The position numbers were made by a program, and so were the translations under genes. Below are positions 26,659 to 36,541 of a DNA stretch of 64,000 nucleotides, piece by piece. Source of the stretch: Bartonella alsatica. Lineage in GTDB: Bacteria; Pseudomonadota; Alphaproteobacteria; Rhizobiales; Rhizobiaceae. Each line of letters opens with the position of its first letter. Positions within the stretch are counted from its first letter, which is position 1. The notes under the pieces were generated by a model. The model was given only the letters and a program-made list of their open reading frames with translations. It searched no databases and was not told where the DNA came from. The stretch covers positions 411,001-475,000 of the forward strand of contig NZ_CP058235.1 in assembly GCF_013388295.1 (NCBI RefSeq), in the 5' to 3' direction.

Positions 26659-28284
26659 TTATTTTTCGATTGCACTATAAAAAATACGTGGCGCACTATT
26701 CCAAACCCATTTTTTAACATCAGGTGTCATAGCGACAACACTATATTTCTGAAAGATAAAAGCATAAGGCCCTTTTTGCATAAGTTCACGCTGCAAATCA
26801 GCATACATTTGCACCCGTTTTTGTGGATCTTTTTGAAATAACGCATCTTCAACTTTCTGATTCATCTTTGTATCCAAATATCCATGCTGCCAACTCGGAT
26901 AAGCCGTATTTTTAGCCTCAAACCGATTATCAGGGTTATAAATAAGGCGTGAAGCCATTGTATGAGGATCCGCAGAATCATTATTCCATCCAACAAAAAT
27001 CGTATCAAAAGCGCGTGCATAAAGCTTTGAAAACAACTGCGTACCTGCCAAACGTTCAATTTTAAGGTGCACATCCACTTTTGCTGCATTATCTTGAAGT
27101 GACTGAGCAATTGACAAAGCATAAGGAGAATTCCCCACCAAAAAATTAACCTTAAACCCTTTAGAATAACCTGCTTCCGTTAAAAGCTGCTTTGCTTTTT
27201 TTAGATCAAGCTTAAAGGGCTGCCCTTCCTTTTCATCCAAAGCACCAAGATTACCAAGAGGAATAAAGCTTGCACGTGGAATACCAACACCTTTAAGAAA
27301 AGTCTTTCCAAGTCCTTCATAATCAATCAGATAACGCATAGCCAAACGCACTTTTTCATTGGCAAAAATAGGATTCGTCATATTGAACCCCCAATACATC
27401 ATAGATGGCTCTAACACTTTTTCAATCTTAATATCGGTCGTAGCTTGGAGATCAGCTAGATCCTCTGGAGTCAAATTACGTGCAACATCAATATCATGCT
27501 TTTGCAATAATAATCGTTGCGTTCCTGGCTCAGCAACATGGCGAATTAAAATTTTCTTAAGCTTAGGTAGCTCTCCCCAATAGTTGGAACTCGCGCGTAA
27601 TAAAATAGCTTCTCCAGGACGCCAGCTATTTATCTGATAAGGGCCCACACAAGCAGCATGACTAGCCAAATACCGATTTCCCATATCACCATCTTTTTCG
27701 TGTTTCATAATTGTTTCACGATCAAGCAAAGCAGTAGCACGACTAGCAACAATGTTATTGAGAATAAGTTCTACTGGATAAGGCTTATCAAATTTCATTA
27801 CCACTGTTTTTTCATCTGGCGCCTGAAAAGCTTCATCAACATTTTGTTCTGTAACACCATATTCATTAAATATTGCCGCATTGGCCATCTTCAATTTAAC
27901 AACCCGCTTCATACCCCAAACAAGATCATTGGCATTAGCTGGCCGACCATCATTAAACTTCAAACCATCGCGCAAATGAAAAGTAATCTTTGTACTCTGA
28001 TCATCACTTGAAACATCCCAACTCTTTGCCAAAGAAGGAACTATTTTAGCTGGATCATCTGTGGCAGTACTGACCAAATTATCACAAACATTAATGATAA
28101 CTTCAGCTCCATAAACATCATTGAGTTGCGCAGGATCAAATGTACTGATTGCATCGAGATTCCAAGCCATCACCAGGGTATCAGCAGGTGTTTTTGCTGA
28201 AATTTGTTGCACAAACATCCCCATAGTAATAACAGCAGAAACAAAAAAACTGCTACTTTTCAATATCTCTCTTTTCAAATTCAT
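26659..28284 (-). CDS. periplasmic peptide-binding protein (SBP family 5), paralogue 2
   Basis: A 541-residue solute-binding protein with a signal peptide ending near 'VQQISA'. The core shows 'TLVMAWNLDAISTFDPAQ' and 'NEKVRLAMRYLIDYEGLGK'. It is nearly identical over most of its length to the copy at 31637-33268. It has its own ribosome binding site (AAAGGAAAAG) and a long upstream gap, so it is probably transcribed separately from the Dpp operon but could feed the same permeases. Ligand unknown; peptide or haem is likely from the family. Confidence 0.92.
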   Translation of the reverse strand: MNLKREILKSSSFFVSAVITMGMFVQQISAKTPADTLVMAWNLDAISTFDPAQLNDVYGAEVIINVCDNLVSTATDDPAKIVPSLAKSWDVSSDDQSTKITFHLRDGLKFNDGRPANANDLVWGMKRVVKLKMANAAIFNEYGVTEQNVDEAFQAPDEKTVVMKFDKPYPVELILNNIVASRATALLDRETIMKHEKDGDMGNRYLASHAACVGPYQINSWRPGEAILLRASSNYWGELPKLKKILIRHVAEPGTQRLLLQKHDIDVARNLTPEDLADLQATTDIKIEKVLEPSMMYWGFNMTNPIFANEKVRLAMRYLIDYEGLGKTFLKGVGIPRASFIPLGNLGALDEKEGQPFKLDLKKAKQLLTEAGYSKGFKVNFLVGNSPYALSIAQSLQDNAAKVDVHLKIERLAGTQLFSKLYARAFDTIFVGWNNDSADPHTMASRLIYNPDNRFEAKNTAYPSWQHGYLDTKMNQKVEDALFQKDPQKRVQMYADLQRELMQKGPYAFIFQKYSVVAMTPDVKKWVWNSAPRIFYSAIEK

Positions 28285-29197
28285 AAACTTTTCCTTTTAA
28301 ATATTATTTATCGATTAATTATTTTGAAATGATACAATAAACTGAATAAAAAAACTTTTTCACGAGTAAAAACAAAATTTATCATCCCTTCCCCCTTAAA
28401 AAGATATGGCTGCTATAAATCCTTCCCAATTTCGATGTTCATTATTGCTTCACACACACCAAAACTAGACATTAAACCACACACCACATCAACCATTTTT
28501 CTAACGGTAAATTTTAGGGATTTAACTAAGCAATAGAGCAAATATAAAACTGTTTGATCTTAAATATATTCCCAAAAAATGGAATACACACATAGCAAAA
28601 CCGCTTCCCAGAAAAGAAAGCTATCAGATAATAAAGCATAATACAAGCATCTTGACCCATTAACAATCAATTATCTATAGCATCATTTTGCTCTGTATTG
28701 CATACACAAGCATTTGCTAACAGGATACTATATAAATATTAAATATACTAATCGTCGTACATTCAAAAACCTGTAACAAATATATTTTCTTAAACTTTTA
28801 AAAATAGAACAATGCAATAATGAAACTATACACAAACACTTTATCTTTATAAATAAGCATGAATTATATAAATAAAATGTCCTTTATTTACTTCTTATAA
28901 ATTCTGTATAATTAACTATAAATAAATATAACTCAAAACCGATGATATCAATTGTATTCATAATGATGTCAGAATTAAAAAAATTTAGAAACTATTCCTG
29001 AAAAATTGCTCACTAGATTTTCTTTACCTTTTTTGAAAACACATTACTGTTTTTGTTAAAATTAGTACTTCATCACCCACTATGCACAGAAACGATGATC
29101 CAATGACAGCGAGCATATTAAAAGCTCAAAAGACAATACTATAATCTTTTACTGTCCTACTGAACAACATCTCCTTATGCAAAAGATCTTTGCAATC
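28285..29197. other. long gene-poor region
   Basis: About 900 AT-rich bases with frequent stops in all frames. I see no RNA-like hairpin series, repeat or pseudogene that I can name. The promoter of the binding-protein gene at 28284 must lie in the left part. Confidence 0.5.
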
Positions 29198-29824
29198 TTA
29201 TCGACAAAAACATCCTTCAAGATGGTCATTAACAATCCCTACGGATTGCATAAAAGCATAACAAATTGTCGGACCAACAAATGTCCAACCACGTTTCTTC
29301 AAGTCCTTAGAAAGACGAAGAGAAGCAGGTGTTACGGGATTAGCCAACAGTGTTTGAAAATCTATCTTTTTATAACGCTCCGACTGTGGTGGTTGAAAAG
29401 ACCAAAAATAGTGAGATAAACTCCCCCACTCTCGTATAATTTCCTGTGCTCTCAGTGCATTATTAAGTACCGATCGAATTTTTCCTTGATGACGAACAAT
29501 GCCTTTATTCTGCATCAACATTTGCACTTTTACTTCGTCATAATGACTAATTTTTTCAAAATCAAAATGATCGAATGCACTTCGAAAAGAAGAGATTTTT
29601 TTTAAAATTGTGAGCCAAGAAAGTCCTGCTTGAAAACCTTCAAGACAAATTTTTTCAAACAAACGAGTATCCTCAAAAACAGGCTTGCCCCATTCGTTAT
29701 CATGATAAGCACAATAAAGCGGATCATTTCCTGCCCATGAACAACGAAGTTTTCCATCCGCTCCTAAGAGCAGTCCCTCATAAAGCACTACATTGACCGT
29801 ATTAAAAGAGTGTTCCTTGCTCAT
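29198..29824 (-). CDS. tag: DNA-3-methyladenine glycosylase I (Tag)
   Basis: Tag removes 3-methyladenine from alkylated DNA in base excision repair. The 208-residue protein has the family start '[20 protein letters not shown]' (split at residues 27-46), '[15 protein letters not shown]', '[11 protein letters not shown]' and the C-terminal '[15 protein letters not shown]' with zinc-binding His and Cys in 'VNDHLEGC'. The N-terminus carries about 20 residues more than most Tag proteins, and its ATG lies within the end of xseA (23-base overlap), indicating co-transcription with xseA. Assignment is firm. Confidence 0.95.
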   Translation of the reverse strand: MSKEHSFNTVNVVLYEGLLLGADGKLRCSWAGNDPLYCAYHDNEWGKPVFEDTRLFEKICLEGFQAGLSWLTILKKISSFRSAFDHFDFEKISHYDEVKVQMLMQNKGIVRHQGKIRSVLNNALRAQEIIREWGSLSHYFWSFQPPQSERYKKIDFQTLLANPVTPASLRLSKDLKKRGWTFVGPTICYAFMQSVGIVNDHLEGCFCR

Positions 29825-31232
29825 CTTTTTGCGGTTTTATTTGCTTGTGTTTTAAATGTTTACCGAAAGCAGACTTCTGTGTTACAACGCTGATATCACC
29901 ATCAAAAAAGCGTAAATTTACGTGTCCTGTTTCAGGAAACTGCACCGACCGCTTAATGAGCTTATTATCTTGCTCTAAAGCCAAAACAAAGCCACGTTCT
30001 AAAATATTTTGATATGAAGTGCTTTTTAAAAGCCTAAATGCAACCTCTACCTGACTACGTCGGATTTCCACATTACGCACAAAAGCACGATAAAGACGCA
30101 TTGTATATTCCTTCGTACTGCGTTGTGCTTTTTCAGTATTCAATAAACGCGGTGCAAGACGGATACCAAGCGCATGGAAATAAAAACGTTTTTTATCATA
30201 GCTCACACAAAGAGCACGCTGTAATCGGCTTGAAATTTCATCAAAACTACGCCGTGGTAAAGCAAAAAATTGATCGACAGTTGGAAGCCCACGTATAATA
30301 GCGCGCAATTTTTGTTGATGAAAATCAAAATAACGCACTAGCCCTTTACGTAAACGCGCACCAAGTGATGCAACGTACACTTCGAGGTCAAGCTTGACGG
30401 GCACAGCCTTCTCTGCTGCGCCTGTGGGAGTTGGAGCACGCCAATCAGCAACATAATCAATCAAAGTCCAATCTGTTTCATGCCCAACAGCAGAGATAAC
30501 TGGAAGAGCAGATGCAGAAACAGCACGAACAACAGCTTCATCATTAAATCCCCACAAATCTTCCAAACTTCCTCCTCCCCGTGCAACAATAATAAGCTCA
30601 GGTTTTGGAATAAGACCTCCTAAAGGAAGCGCATTAAAACCCTCAACAGCAGCAGCTACTTCCTGCCCACAAGTTTCCCCCTGAACACGTACAGGCCAAA
30701 CCAAAATATGCAATGGAAAACGATCTGATATACGATGAATAATATCGCGAATAACAGCACCTGTTGGTGATGTCACAACACCTATAATTCGAGGCATATA
30801 AGGCAAAGGTTTCTTCTTGGCTTCATCAAATAAACCTTCATCCGCAAGCTTTTTTTTGCGATTTTCTAGAAGAGACATTAAAGCTCCAACCCCTGTTGGT
30901 TCAAGTCCTTCAATAATAATCTGATATTTTGAAGACCCTGGATAAGTTGTCAGTTTACCGACAGCAACAACTTCCATTCCTTCTTCAGGAGGAAATCTGA
31001 GTTTTTCCATAATGCCACGCCAAATAACAGCTTCCAATCGCGCCTTATCATCTTTTAAGGCAAAATAAGCATGACCTGAAGCGTGAATACCGCGGTAACC
31101 TGATATCTCCCCACGTACCCGCACATAATCAAATTTCTCTTCAACAACGCGCTTTAAAATCCTTGCTATTTCAGAAACACTGAATTCTGCTACATTCGTT
31201 ATACCTGTTTTTTCACCAAACAAACTTACCAT
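29802..31232 (-). CDS. xseA: exodeoxyribonuclease VII large subunit
   Basis: XseA with XseB degrades single-stranded DNA. The 476-residue protein has an N-terminal OB-fold (about residues 14-110, '[12 protein letters not shown]' and 'HAYFALKDD'), the catalytic domain with '[13 protein letters not shown]', '[20 protein letters not shown]' (split near 215-235) and '[11 protein letters not shown]', then a long helical region and the ending 'ERGFVLAL'. It lies directly upstream of tag and overlaps it. A decayed copy of its N-terminal 200 codons sits at 33317-33925. Assignment is firm. Confidence 0.96.
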   Translation of the reverse strand: MVSLFGEKTGITNVAEFSVSEIARILKRVVEEKFDYVRVRGEISGYRGIHASGHAYFALKDDKARLEAVIWRGIMEKLRFPPEEGMEVVAVGKLTTYPGSSKYQIIIEGLEPTGVGALMSLLENRKKKLADEGLFDEAKKKPLPYMPRIIGVVTSPTGAVIRDIIHRISDRFPLHILVWPVRVQGETCGQEVAAAVEGFNALPLGGLIPKPELIIVARGGGSLEDLWGFNDEAVVRAVSASALPVISAVGHETDWTLIDYVADWRAPTPTGAAEKAVPVKLDLEVYVASLGARLRKGLVRYFDFHQQKLRAIIRGLPTVDQFFALPRRSFDEISSRLQRALCVSYDKKRFYFHALGIRLAPRLLNTEKAQRSTKEYTMRLYRAFVRNVEIRRSQVEVAFRLLKSTSYQNILERGFVLALEQDNKLIKRSVQFPETGHVNLRFFDGDISVVTQKSAFGKHLKHKQIKPQKDEQGTLF

Positions 31233-31246
31233 TTTTCACTTCTTTA

Positions 31247-31430
31247 CGCCCGTTTTTATGGATATTTTTGAAACAACGCATCTTTAATTTTCTGATTTAT
31301 ATTTTCCTCCCAAAACCTATAGCACCAATCAGATTAGCCTACATTTTAAACCTCAAATCGATTATCAGGTGTAAATAAAGCATAAAGCCATTGTATGGAA
31401 TTTGCAGAGCCATTATTCTATCCGAAAGGT
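31247..31430 (-). pseudogene. decayed fragment of a peptide-binding-protein gene
   Basis: The sequence aligns with the 3' part of the binding-protein genes (compare 26805-26990). Matching stretches include a 'tggatNtttttgaaaNaacgcatct' core and 'aaccgattatcaggNtNtaaata'. Frameshifts and stops break the frame. It begins only about 15 bases from the xseA start codon, marking a duplication breakpoint. Confidence 0.7.
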
Positions 31431-31636
31431 TATATCAACGGAAGTTAAGATATTCAATCTTAACATCCACACAAATACATTTTTAATGAAGAAGCGTTTT
31501 GAAATTACTTCACGCACAATATATCAATCCATTACCGATGAACTTCAACGTTTTGCGAAATTCTTACACTATATGCAAAATGTCAAAGATATTATGATCA
31601 CGTTCTTTATTATATTTTACAACATTTAATATCCTC
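31431..31636. other. remnant spacer with a partner at 34011-34106
   Basis: The stretch 31497-31585 resembles 34011-34106 ('TTGAAATTAC' then 'CACAA-ATAT' and 'TCAACGT'). The two therefore look like homologous, diverged pieces of the same duplicated unit. No gene was recognised. Confidence 0.5.
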
Positions 31637-33268
31637 TTATTTTTCGATTGCACTATAAAAGATACGTGGTGCACTATTCCAAACCCATTTTTTGACATCA
31701 GGTGTCATAGCGACAATATTATATGCCTGATAAATAAAAGCATAAGGTCCTTTTTGCATAAATTCACGCTGCAAATCAGCATATATTTGCGCCCGTTTCT
31801 GTGGATCTTTTTGAAACAACGCCTCTTTAACCTTTTTATTCATATCTCCATCCAAATACCCATGGCACCAACTAGGATAGCCTGTATTCTTAGCCTCAAA
31901 CCGATTATCAGGGTTATAAATAAGGCGTGAAGCCATTGTATAGGGATCCGCAGAATCATTATTCCATCCTATAAAAATTGTATCAAAGGTGCGCGCGTAA
32001 AGCTTTGAAAATAACTGCGTACCTATAAAATGCTCAATCTTAAAGCGCACTCCGACCTTTTTCGCATTATCTTGGATAGCCTGAGCAATAGGCAAAGCAA
32101 AAGGATAAGGAGATTTTCCTGCAAAAATATTGGCCTCAAAACCGTTCGGATAACCTGCTTCCGTTAAAAGCTGCTTTGCTTTTTTTAGATCAAGCTTAAA
32201 GGGCTGCCCTTCCTTTTCATCCAAAGCGCCAAAATTACCAAGAGGAATAAAGCTTGCACGTGGAATACCAACATCTTTAAGAAGAGTTTTTCCAAGTCCT
32301 TCATAATCAATAAGATAACGCATCGCCAAACGCACTTTTTCATTGGCAAAAATAGGATTCGTCGTGTTAAATCCCCATATTATCACGGATGGAGCTAATA
32401 CTTTTTCAACCTTAATATCGGTCGTAGCTTGGAGATCAGCTAGATCCTCTGGAGTCAAATTACGTGCAACATCAATATCATGCTTTTGCAATAATAATCG
32501 TTGCGTTCCTGGCTCGGCAATATGACGAATTAAAATTTTCTTAAGCTTAGGTAGCTCTCCCCAATAGTTGGAACTCGCGCGTAATAAAATAGCTTCTCCA
32601 GGACGCCAGCTATTTATCTGATAAGGGCCAACACAAGCAGCATGACTAGCCAAATACCGATTTCCCATATCACCATCTTTTTCGTGTTTCATAATTGTCT
32701 CACGATCAAGCAAAGCAGCAGTGCGATTAGTCGAAATATTGCTAAGAATAAGCTCTGCTGGATAAGGCTTATCAAATTTCATCACCACTGTTTTTTCATC
32801 TGGCGCCTGAAAAGCCTCATTAACATTTTGTTCTGTGACACCATATTCATTAAATGTCGCTGCGTTAGACATCTTCAATTTGACAACCCGTCTCATACCC
32901 CAAACAAGATCATTAGCGTTAGCTGGTCGACCATCATTAAACTTCAAATCATCGCGCAAATGAAAAGTAATCTTTGTACTCTGTTCATCACTTGAAATAT
33001 CCCAACTCTTTGCCAAAGAAGGAACTATTTTAGTTGCATCATCTCTAGCAGAAATAACCAAGTTGTCACAAACGTTGACAACAATTTCAGTTCCATAACG
33101 ATCATTAAGCTGTGCAGGATCAAATGTACTTATTGCATCGAGATTCCAGGCCATCACCAGAGTATCAGCAGGTGTTTTTGCTGAAACTTGTTGCACAAAC
33201 ACCCCCATAGCAATAATAGCAGAAACAAAAAAACTGCTACCTTTTAATATCTTTCTTTTCAAATTCAT
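31637..33268 (-). CDS. periplasmic peptide-binding protein (SBP family 5), paralogue 3
   Basis: A 543-residue solute-binding protein with a signal peptide ending near 'VQQVSA' and the same core as the 26659-28284 copy. Long blocks are almost unchanged at DNA level, but a segment near residues 385-425 is clearly different: 'EANIFAGKSPYPFALPIAQ' here against 'KVNFLVGNSPYALSIAQ'. The ribosome binding site AAAGGAAAAG is conserved. It is flanked on both sides by decayed pieces, so it arose by segmental duplication that also copied the start of xseA. It probably serves the same transporter with altered ligand preference (inferred). Confidence 0.92.
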   Translation of the reverse strand: MNLKRKILKGSSFFVSAIIAMGVFVQQVSAKTPADTLVMAWNLDAISTFDPAQLNDRYGTEIVVNVCDNLVISARDDATKIVPSLAKSWDISSDEQSTKITFHLRDDLKFNDGRPANANDLVWGMRRVVKLKMSNAATFNEYGVTEQNVNEAFQAPDEKTVVMKFDKPYPAELILSNISTNRTAALLDRETIMKHEKDGDMGNRYLASHAACVGPYQINSWRPGEAILLRASSNYWGELPKLKKILIRHIAEPGTQRLLLQKHDIDVARNLTPEDLADLQATTDIKVEKVLAPSVIIWGFNTTNPIFANEKVRLAMRYLIDYEGLGKTLLKDVGIPRASFIPLGNFGALDEKEGQPFKLDLKKAKQLLTEAGYPNGFEANIFAGKSPYPFALPIAQAIQDNAKKVGVRFKIEHFIGTQLFSKLYARTFDTIFIGWNNDSADPYTMASRLIYNPDNRFEAKNTGYPSWCHGYLDGDMNKKVKEALFQKDPQKRAQIYADLQREFMQKGPYAFIYQAYNIVAMTPDVKKWVWNSAPRIFYSAIEK

Positions 33269-33316
33269 AGACTTTTCCTTTTAAAGTTTATTGTATAAAT
33301 TTCCCATGCAATAATA

Positions 33317-33925
33317 ATGTGCAAAAATAAGAAGATCGGACCTTAGAACCATACCTCTTAAAGGAAGAGCACTAAAATCTTCAATAGCAGTAACCATAGG
33401 TCCCCTCCTGAACACGTATAGGCTAAATCAAATATGTAACGGAAAACAATCTGATATACGATGAAAGATACCATGAATGACATCACCTGTTGATGATGTC
33501 AAAAAGCTTATAATGTAGGGGATATATCAGACTAGGCTTTCTTCTTCAAATTTTCTCTTGCGATTTTCTAAAAATAACCATCCCCCTCCCCAATCGGATT
33601 GGTTCAAAAGCCTCAATTACAATTTAATATTTTGATAATCTTAGACAAGTGTGGTTGCTAACAATGGCCACTTCTATCCTTTTTCAGAAAGAAATTTGAG
33701 CTTTTCCATAACTTCACACCAAATAACACCTCCCCAGCATACCCTATCACCTTTTGAAAGAAAGATAGCAATCTGAAATATAAGTACTACAGAAATCTAA
33801 TGTTTTTCACACTGCTGCATATAATCAACTTTTTTCACTAACATAGTTTAAAGCTCGCCGCTCTTTCAGAAACATTAAATTCTACTCCATTTATTGTACT
33901 TGTTTTTTCAACAAATAAATTTACT
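33317..33925 (-). pseudogene. decayed duplicate of the xseA 5' region
   Basis: Aligns with xseA bases about 30583-31232, covering its first roughly 200 codons. Shared stretches include 'cctcttaaaggaagNgcaNtaaaa', 'tgaacacgtaNaggc', 'aaaacNatctgatatacgatgaa', 'ttgcgattttcta' and the N-terminal 'tttcagaaacaNtNaattct'. Many substitutions, frameshifts and stops show it is non-functional, and it lacks the catalytic C-terminal part. It starts where the promoter region of the third binding-protein gene ends. Confidence 0.85.
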
Positions 33926-34170
33926 TTTTAGCATTTTTTCATATAAATTGAAATATACAATCTCAATACCTATTTTATCGAGATGAATAATTCCTCTCTA
34001 AAATAGGATATCTTGAAATTACATTCCATACACAACATATTGGTCTATTATGGAATCCTCAACGTACTAAAAAATTTTTATCGCTATACAAAACGTTGAG
34101 ATGCTATTAAAATCTCCCACGAATTCCCAGAAACTAAAAGGATGTTCACCAAGTTAATGAAAGGAATACT

Positions 34171-34311
34171 ATGAAAATATCTCGAAAAATGCCAACCGAA
34201 CACGAACGCGTTTCAGAAACCAGCACAGAGGTTACACCAGTATTACAAGGTGGTAAACTCGAAAGAGAAGTAAGAAAAAATAACAAAAAGAACGTTACTT
34301 CTTCTTTATGA
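34171..34311 (+). CDS. small hypothetical protein, 46 residues
   Basis: An ATG preceded by AAAGGA (5-base spacing) opens a 46-codon frame rich in Lys, Glu, Thr and Ser ('MKISRKMPTEHERVSETS' at the start). No membrane segment or family is recognised. The ribosome binding site and codon pattern make a real small gene plausible, perhaps co-transcribed with the membrane protein 56 bases downstream, but it could be chance. Confidence 0.4.
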   Translation: MKISRKMPTEHERVSETSTEVTPVLQGGKLEREVRKNNKKNVTSSL

Positions 34312-34366
34312 TGGCAACTCTATTGTATTATGCAACGAGAGCGTAACATATTCAAAAGTGTAAAAA

Positions 34367-34648
34367 ATGAACCAAAAGAAAAAGTTATCCAATTCTTTTC
34401 ACACATTCCTTGGAGGAACATTAGGGAGTGTTACCCTAAAGTTGCTCATTCTTTCATTCCTCGTTGGCATTGTAATGAACTTTCTTGGATGGACACCTGG
34501 AAGTTTTATACAGAAAATGATAAAATTTTTTAAATCTCTCTGGGAAACAGGATTTATAACTCTCGCAAACCTCTCTTATGTAACCATGATGGGAGCTATC
34601 ATTGTTGTGCCTATTTTTCTTATCCTACGCCTCATTCATAAAAAATAA
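34367..34648 (+). CDS. small membrane protein, DUF6460-like
   Basis: A 93-residue protein with two hydrophobic helices (about residues 24-42 and 70-88). The conserved centre 'GIVMNFLGWTPGSF' followed by 'GAIIVVPIFLILRL' is the pattern of the alphaproteobacterial DUF6460 family. It is likely inner-membrane with function unknown. The start lacks a strong Shine-Dalgarno. It is convergent with the TIGR02186 gene, 22 bases apart. Confidence 0.75.
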   Translation: MNQKKKLSNSFHTFLGGTLGSVTLKLLILSFLVGIVMNFLGWTPGSFIQKMIKFFKSLWETGFITLANLSYVTMMGAIIVVPIFLILRLIHKK

Positions 34649-34670
34649 ATACCTTAGCATTTCCTTTTCA

Positions 34671-35480
34671 CTAGTCTTTTCGAAAAATCAAACGACATAA
34701 GAAGCCTGTACTAATAGCTATAATCACTGCAAAAATACCATATAATAAACTATACTTGTGAGCTGCATGAAAAATTGTATAAGCAATATGTGCTTTAACA
34801 ATTTCAAGAGTCGTGGTTGCACTGTCAATAAATTGCCCATTGCGAAAAAGATAAGCACGGACCTGATAATGTCCAACAGGGGTATTTGCCGGCAAACGAA
34901 AATGCGCTGTGAAAAGTGCACCAGAACCAAAACGAACACCACCTACTTCTTCATGATAAAGATTTTTGGCTTTTTGTAATTTTATAAGTTCCTCACGAAA
35001 AATTTGTATTTTCTCCTGATCTTGTTCATCCGACTGCAATAACAAATACGATAGTCCTAGCCCTAAGCGTTTATAATCTTCAACGCTTGTAATATCATCA
35101 ATCTCACGCGTCGTGACCATAGAATAAAAAAGAGGAGCATTTTTAAAAATAAGAGAATCTGCATTAACCCAAACACCAGCACTACGTTTTTTTTCTCGCA
35201 TAACCATCGGCCGAGCTTGTCCTTCCAAGCTAACAATAATATCATAAAGGTTTTGTCGAGAATATAATGGATTAATATTTTCTAAAACACCAGCAATATA
35301 AAGATCATGACCGTCAAAATTTGTATCAATCGTGATTGTATTCGTTGTTACAATAACTTGAATAGTTTCATGATCAATTGAATCAATGAATGCAGCTTTC
35401 GTGCCAACATGTGCCCACATAGAAAAAGAAACAACACAAAAGCAACCTGTAATGATGCATAAAGAAAATAATCTACCCAT
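34671..35480 (-). CDS. TIGR02186 family membrane-anchored protein
   Basis: A 269-residue protein with a signal peptide (about 1-22) and a C-terminal membrane helix (about 242-262). In between is a periplasmic beta-rich domain with 'DGHDLYIAGVLEN', 'VWVNADSLIFKNAP' and 'FGSGALFTAHFRLP', which define the uncharacterised TIGR02186 family. The ATG at 35480 has GAGATAAAA just upstream; the frame extends to 35558 inside the previous gene. It directly follows the TauE permease gene, an association common in Rhizobiales, so it may assist that transporter (inferred). Confidence 0.85.
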   Translation of the reverse strand: MGRLFSLCIITGCFCVVSFSMWAHVGTKAAFIDSIDHETIQVIVTTNTITIDTNFDGHDLYIAGVLENINPLYSRQNLYDIIVSLEGQARPMVMREKKRSAGVWVNADSLIFKNAPLFYSMVTTREIDDITSVEDYKRLGLGLSYLLLQSDEQDQEKIQIFREELIKLQKAKNLYHEEVGGVRFGSGALFTAHFRLPANTPVGHYQVRAYLFRNGQFIDSATTTLEIVKAHIAYTIFHAAHKYSLLYGIFAVIIAISTGFLCRLIFRKD

Positions 35481-35487
35481 TTTTATC

Positions 35488-36402
35488 TCATAAAATATAC
35501 AAAGAGAAAAGATTATCAGGGCGTATAAATAATTGAAAAGCAAGACGCATACATACAATCAACACTAAAAATGCAAGAGCCATACGCAATTGTTCTGCTT
35601 TTAACTTCCGTCCAGCCCGAGTTCCATATTGTGCCCCAATACTGCCCCCAAGCATTAGCAAAAAAGCCAAAACGATATCAACGGACTGATTAGTCATACT
35701 TTGCAAAACTGTGGTAAAAGAAGATACAAACGTAATCTGAAAAAGTGAAGTCCCAATCACCACACTGGTTGGAACTCGTAGAAGATAAATCAATGCTGGT
35801 ATCATAAAGAATCCCCCACCAATTCCCATAATCGAAGACAACAATCCAACAATTAAACCAATCGCTAAAACTGGAATAATGCTAACATATATCATAGATG
35901 TCCGAAAACGCATTTTTAATGGCAACCGATGGATCCAATTATGCCTACCAGCAAGGGATATATTGACTTTTTGTGCCTTGCGCTGACGCAGCATATTGCG
36001 CCAACTTTCAATAATCATCAAACTTCCAATACTTCCAAGAAGGATCACATAAAGAAGTGAGATCATTAAATCTAATTGTCCCAATTTTTTCAGAACAGAA
36101 AAAATCTGAATCCCGATTAAAGAACCAATGCCACCTCCAATCGCTAAAAGAATACCAAGTTTGATATCAAGAGTACGTCTTCTAAAATGTGTAATTGTCC
36201 CAGTCACAGATGAAGCAATCATCTGATTAGCCCCTGTTCCCACAGCAATAGCAGGAGGAATATTATAAAAAATCAATAACGGTGTGATAAGAAAACCACC
36301 ACCAATCCCAAAAAGACCTGAAAAAAAACCAGCAACAACTCCCATACCAATCAAGATCAGCATGTTAAGCGACATTTCAGCAATTGGTAAATAAATACTC
36401 AC
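35488..36402 (-). CDS. TauE/SafE-family sulfite/organosulfur exporter
   Basis: A 304-residue inner-membrane protein with eight predicted helices in two inverted repeats. Each repeat carries the family glycine motif: 'GLFGIGGGFLITPLLI' near residue 30 and 'SIMGIGGGFFMIPALI' near residue 190. The family moves sulfite, sulfoacetate or related anions; the substrate here is unknown. The start is GTG with a modest AAGG upstream; an ATG at 36375 is an alternative. It is co-transcribed with the TIGR02186 gene, whose start lies 7 bases after this stop. Confidence 0.88.
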   Translation of the reverse strand: MSIYLPIAEMSLNMLILIGMGVVAGFFSGLFGIGGGFLITPLLIFYNIPPAIAVGTGANQMIASSVTGTITHFRRRTLDIKLGILLAIGGGIGSLIGIQIFSVLKKLGQLDLMISLLYVILLGSIGSLMIIESWRNMLRQRKAQKVNISLAGRHNWIHRLPLKMRFRTSMIYVSIIPVLAIGLIVGLLSSIMGIGGGFFMIPALIYLLRVPTSVVIGTSLFQITFVSSFTTVLQSMTNQSVDIVLAFLLMLGGSIGAQYGTRAGRKLKAEQLRMALAFLVLIVCMRLAFQLFIRPDNLFSLYIL

Positions 36403-36541
36403 TTACAGAACCTTTAAGATAATTTGAATTTTTAGATAATTCGAGAGCTTTTCTCCAATAAGTCTTTGTCACGTATTAAAAGGATAGTTTTAGATGCCAC
36501 ACATACCTTTATAAAATCACTAATGCGCAATACATCTCATG

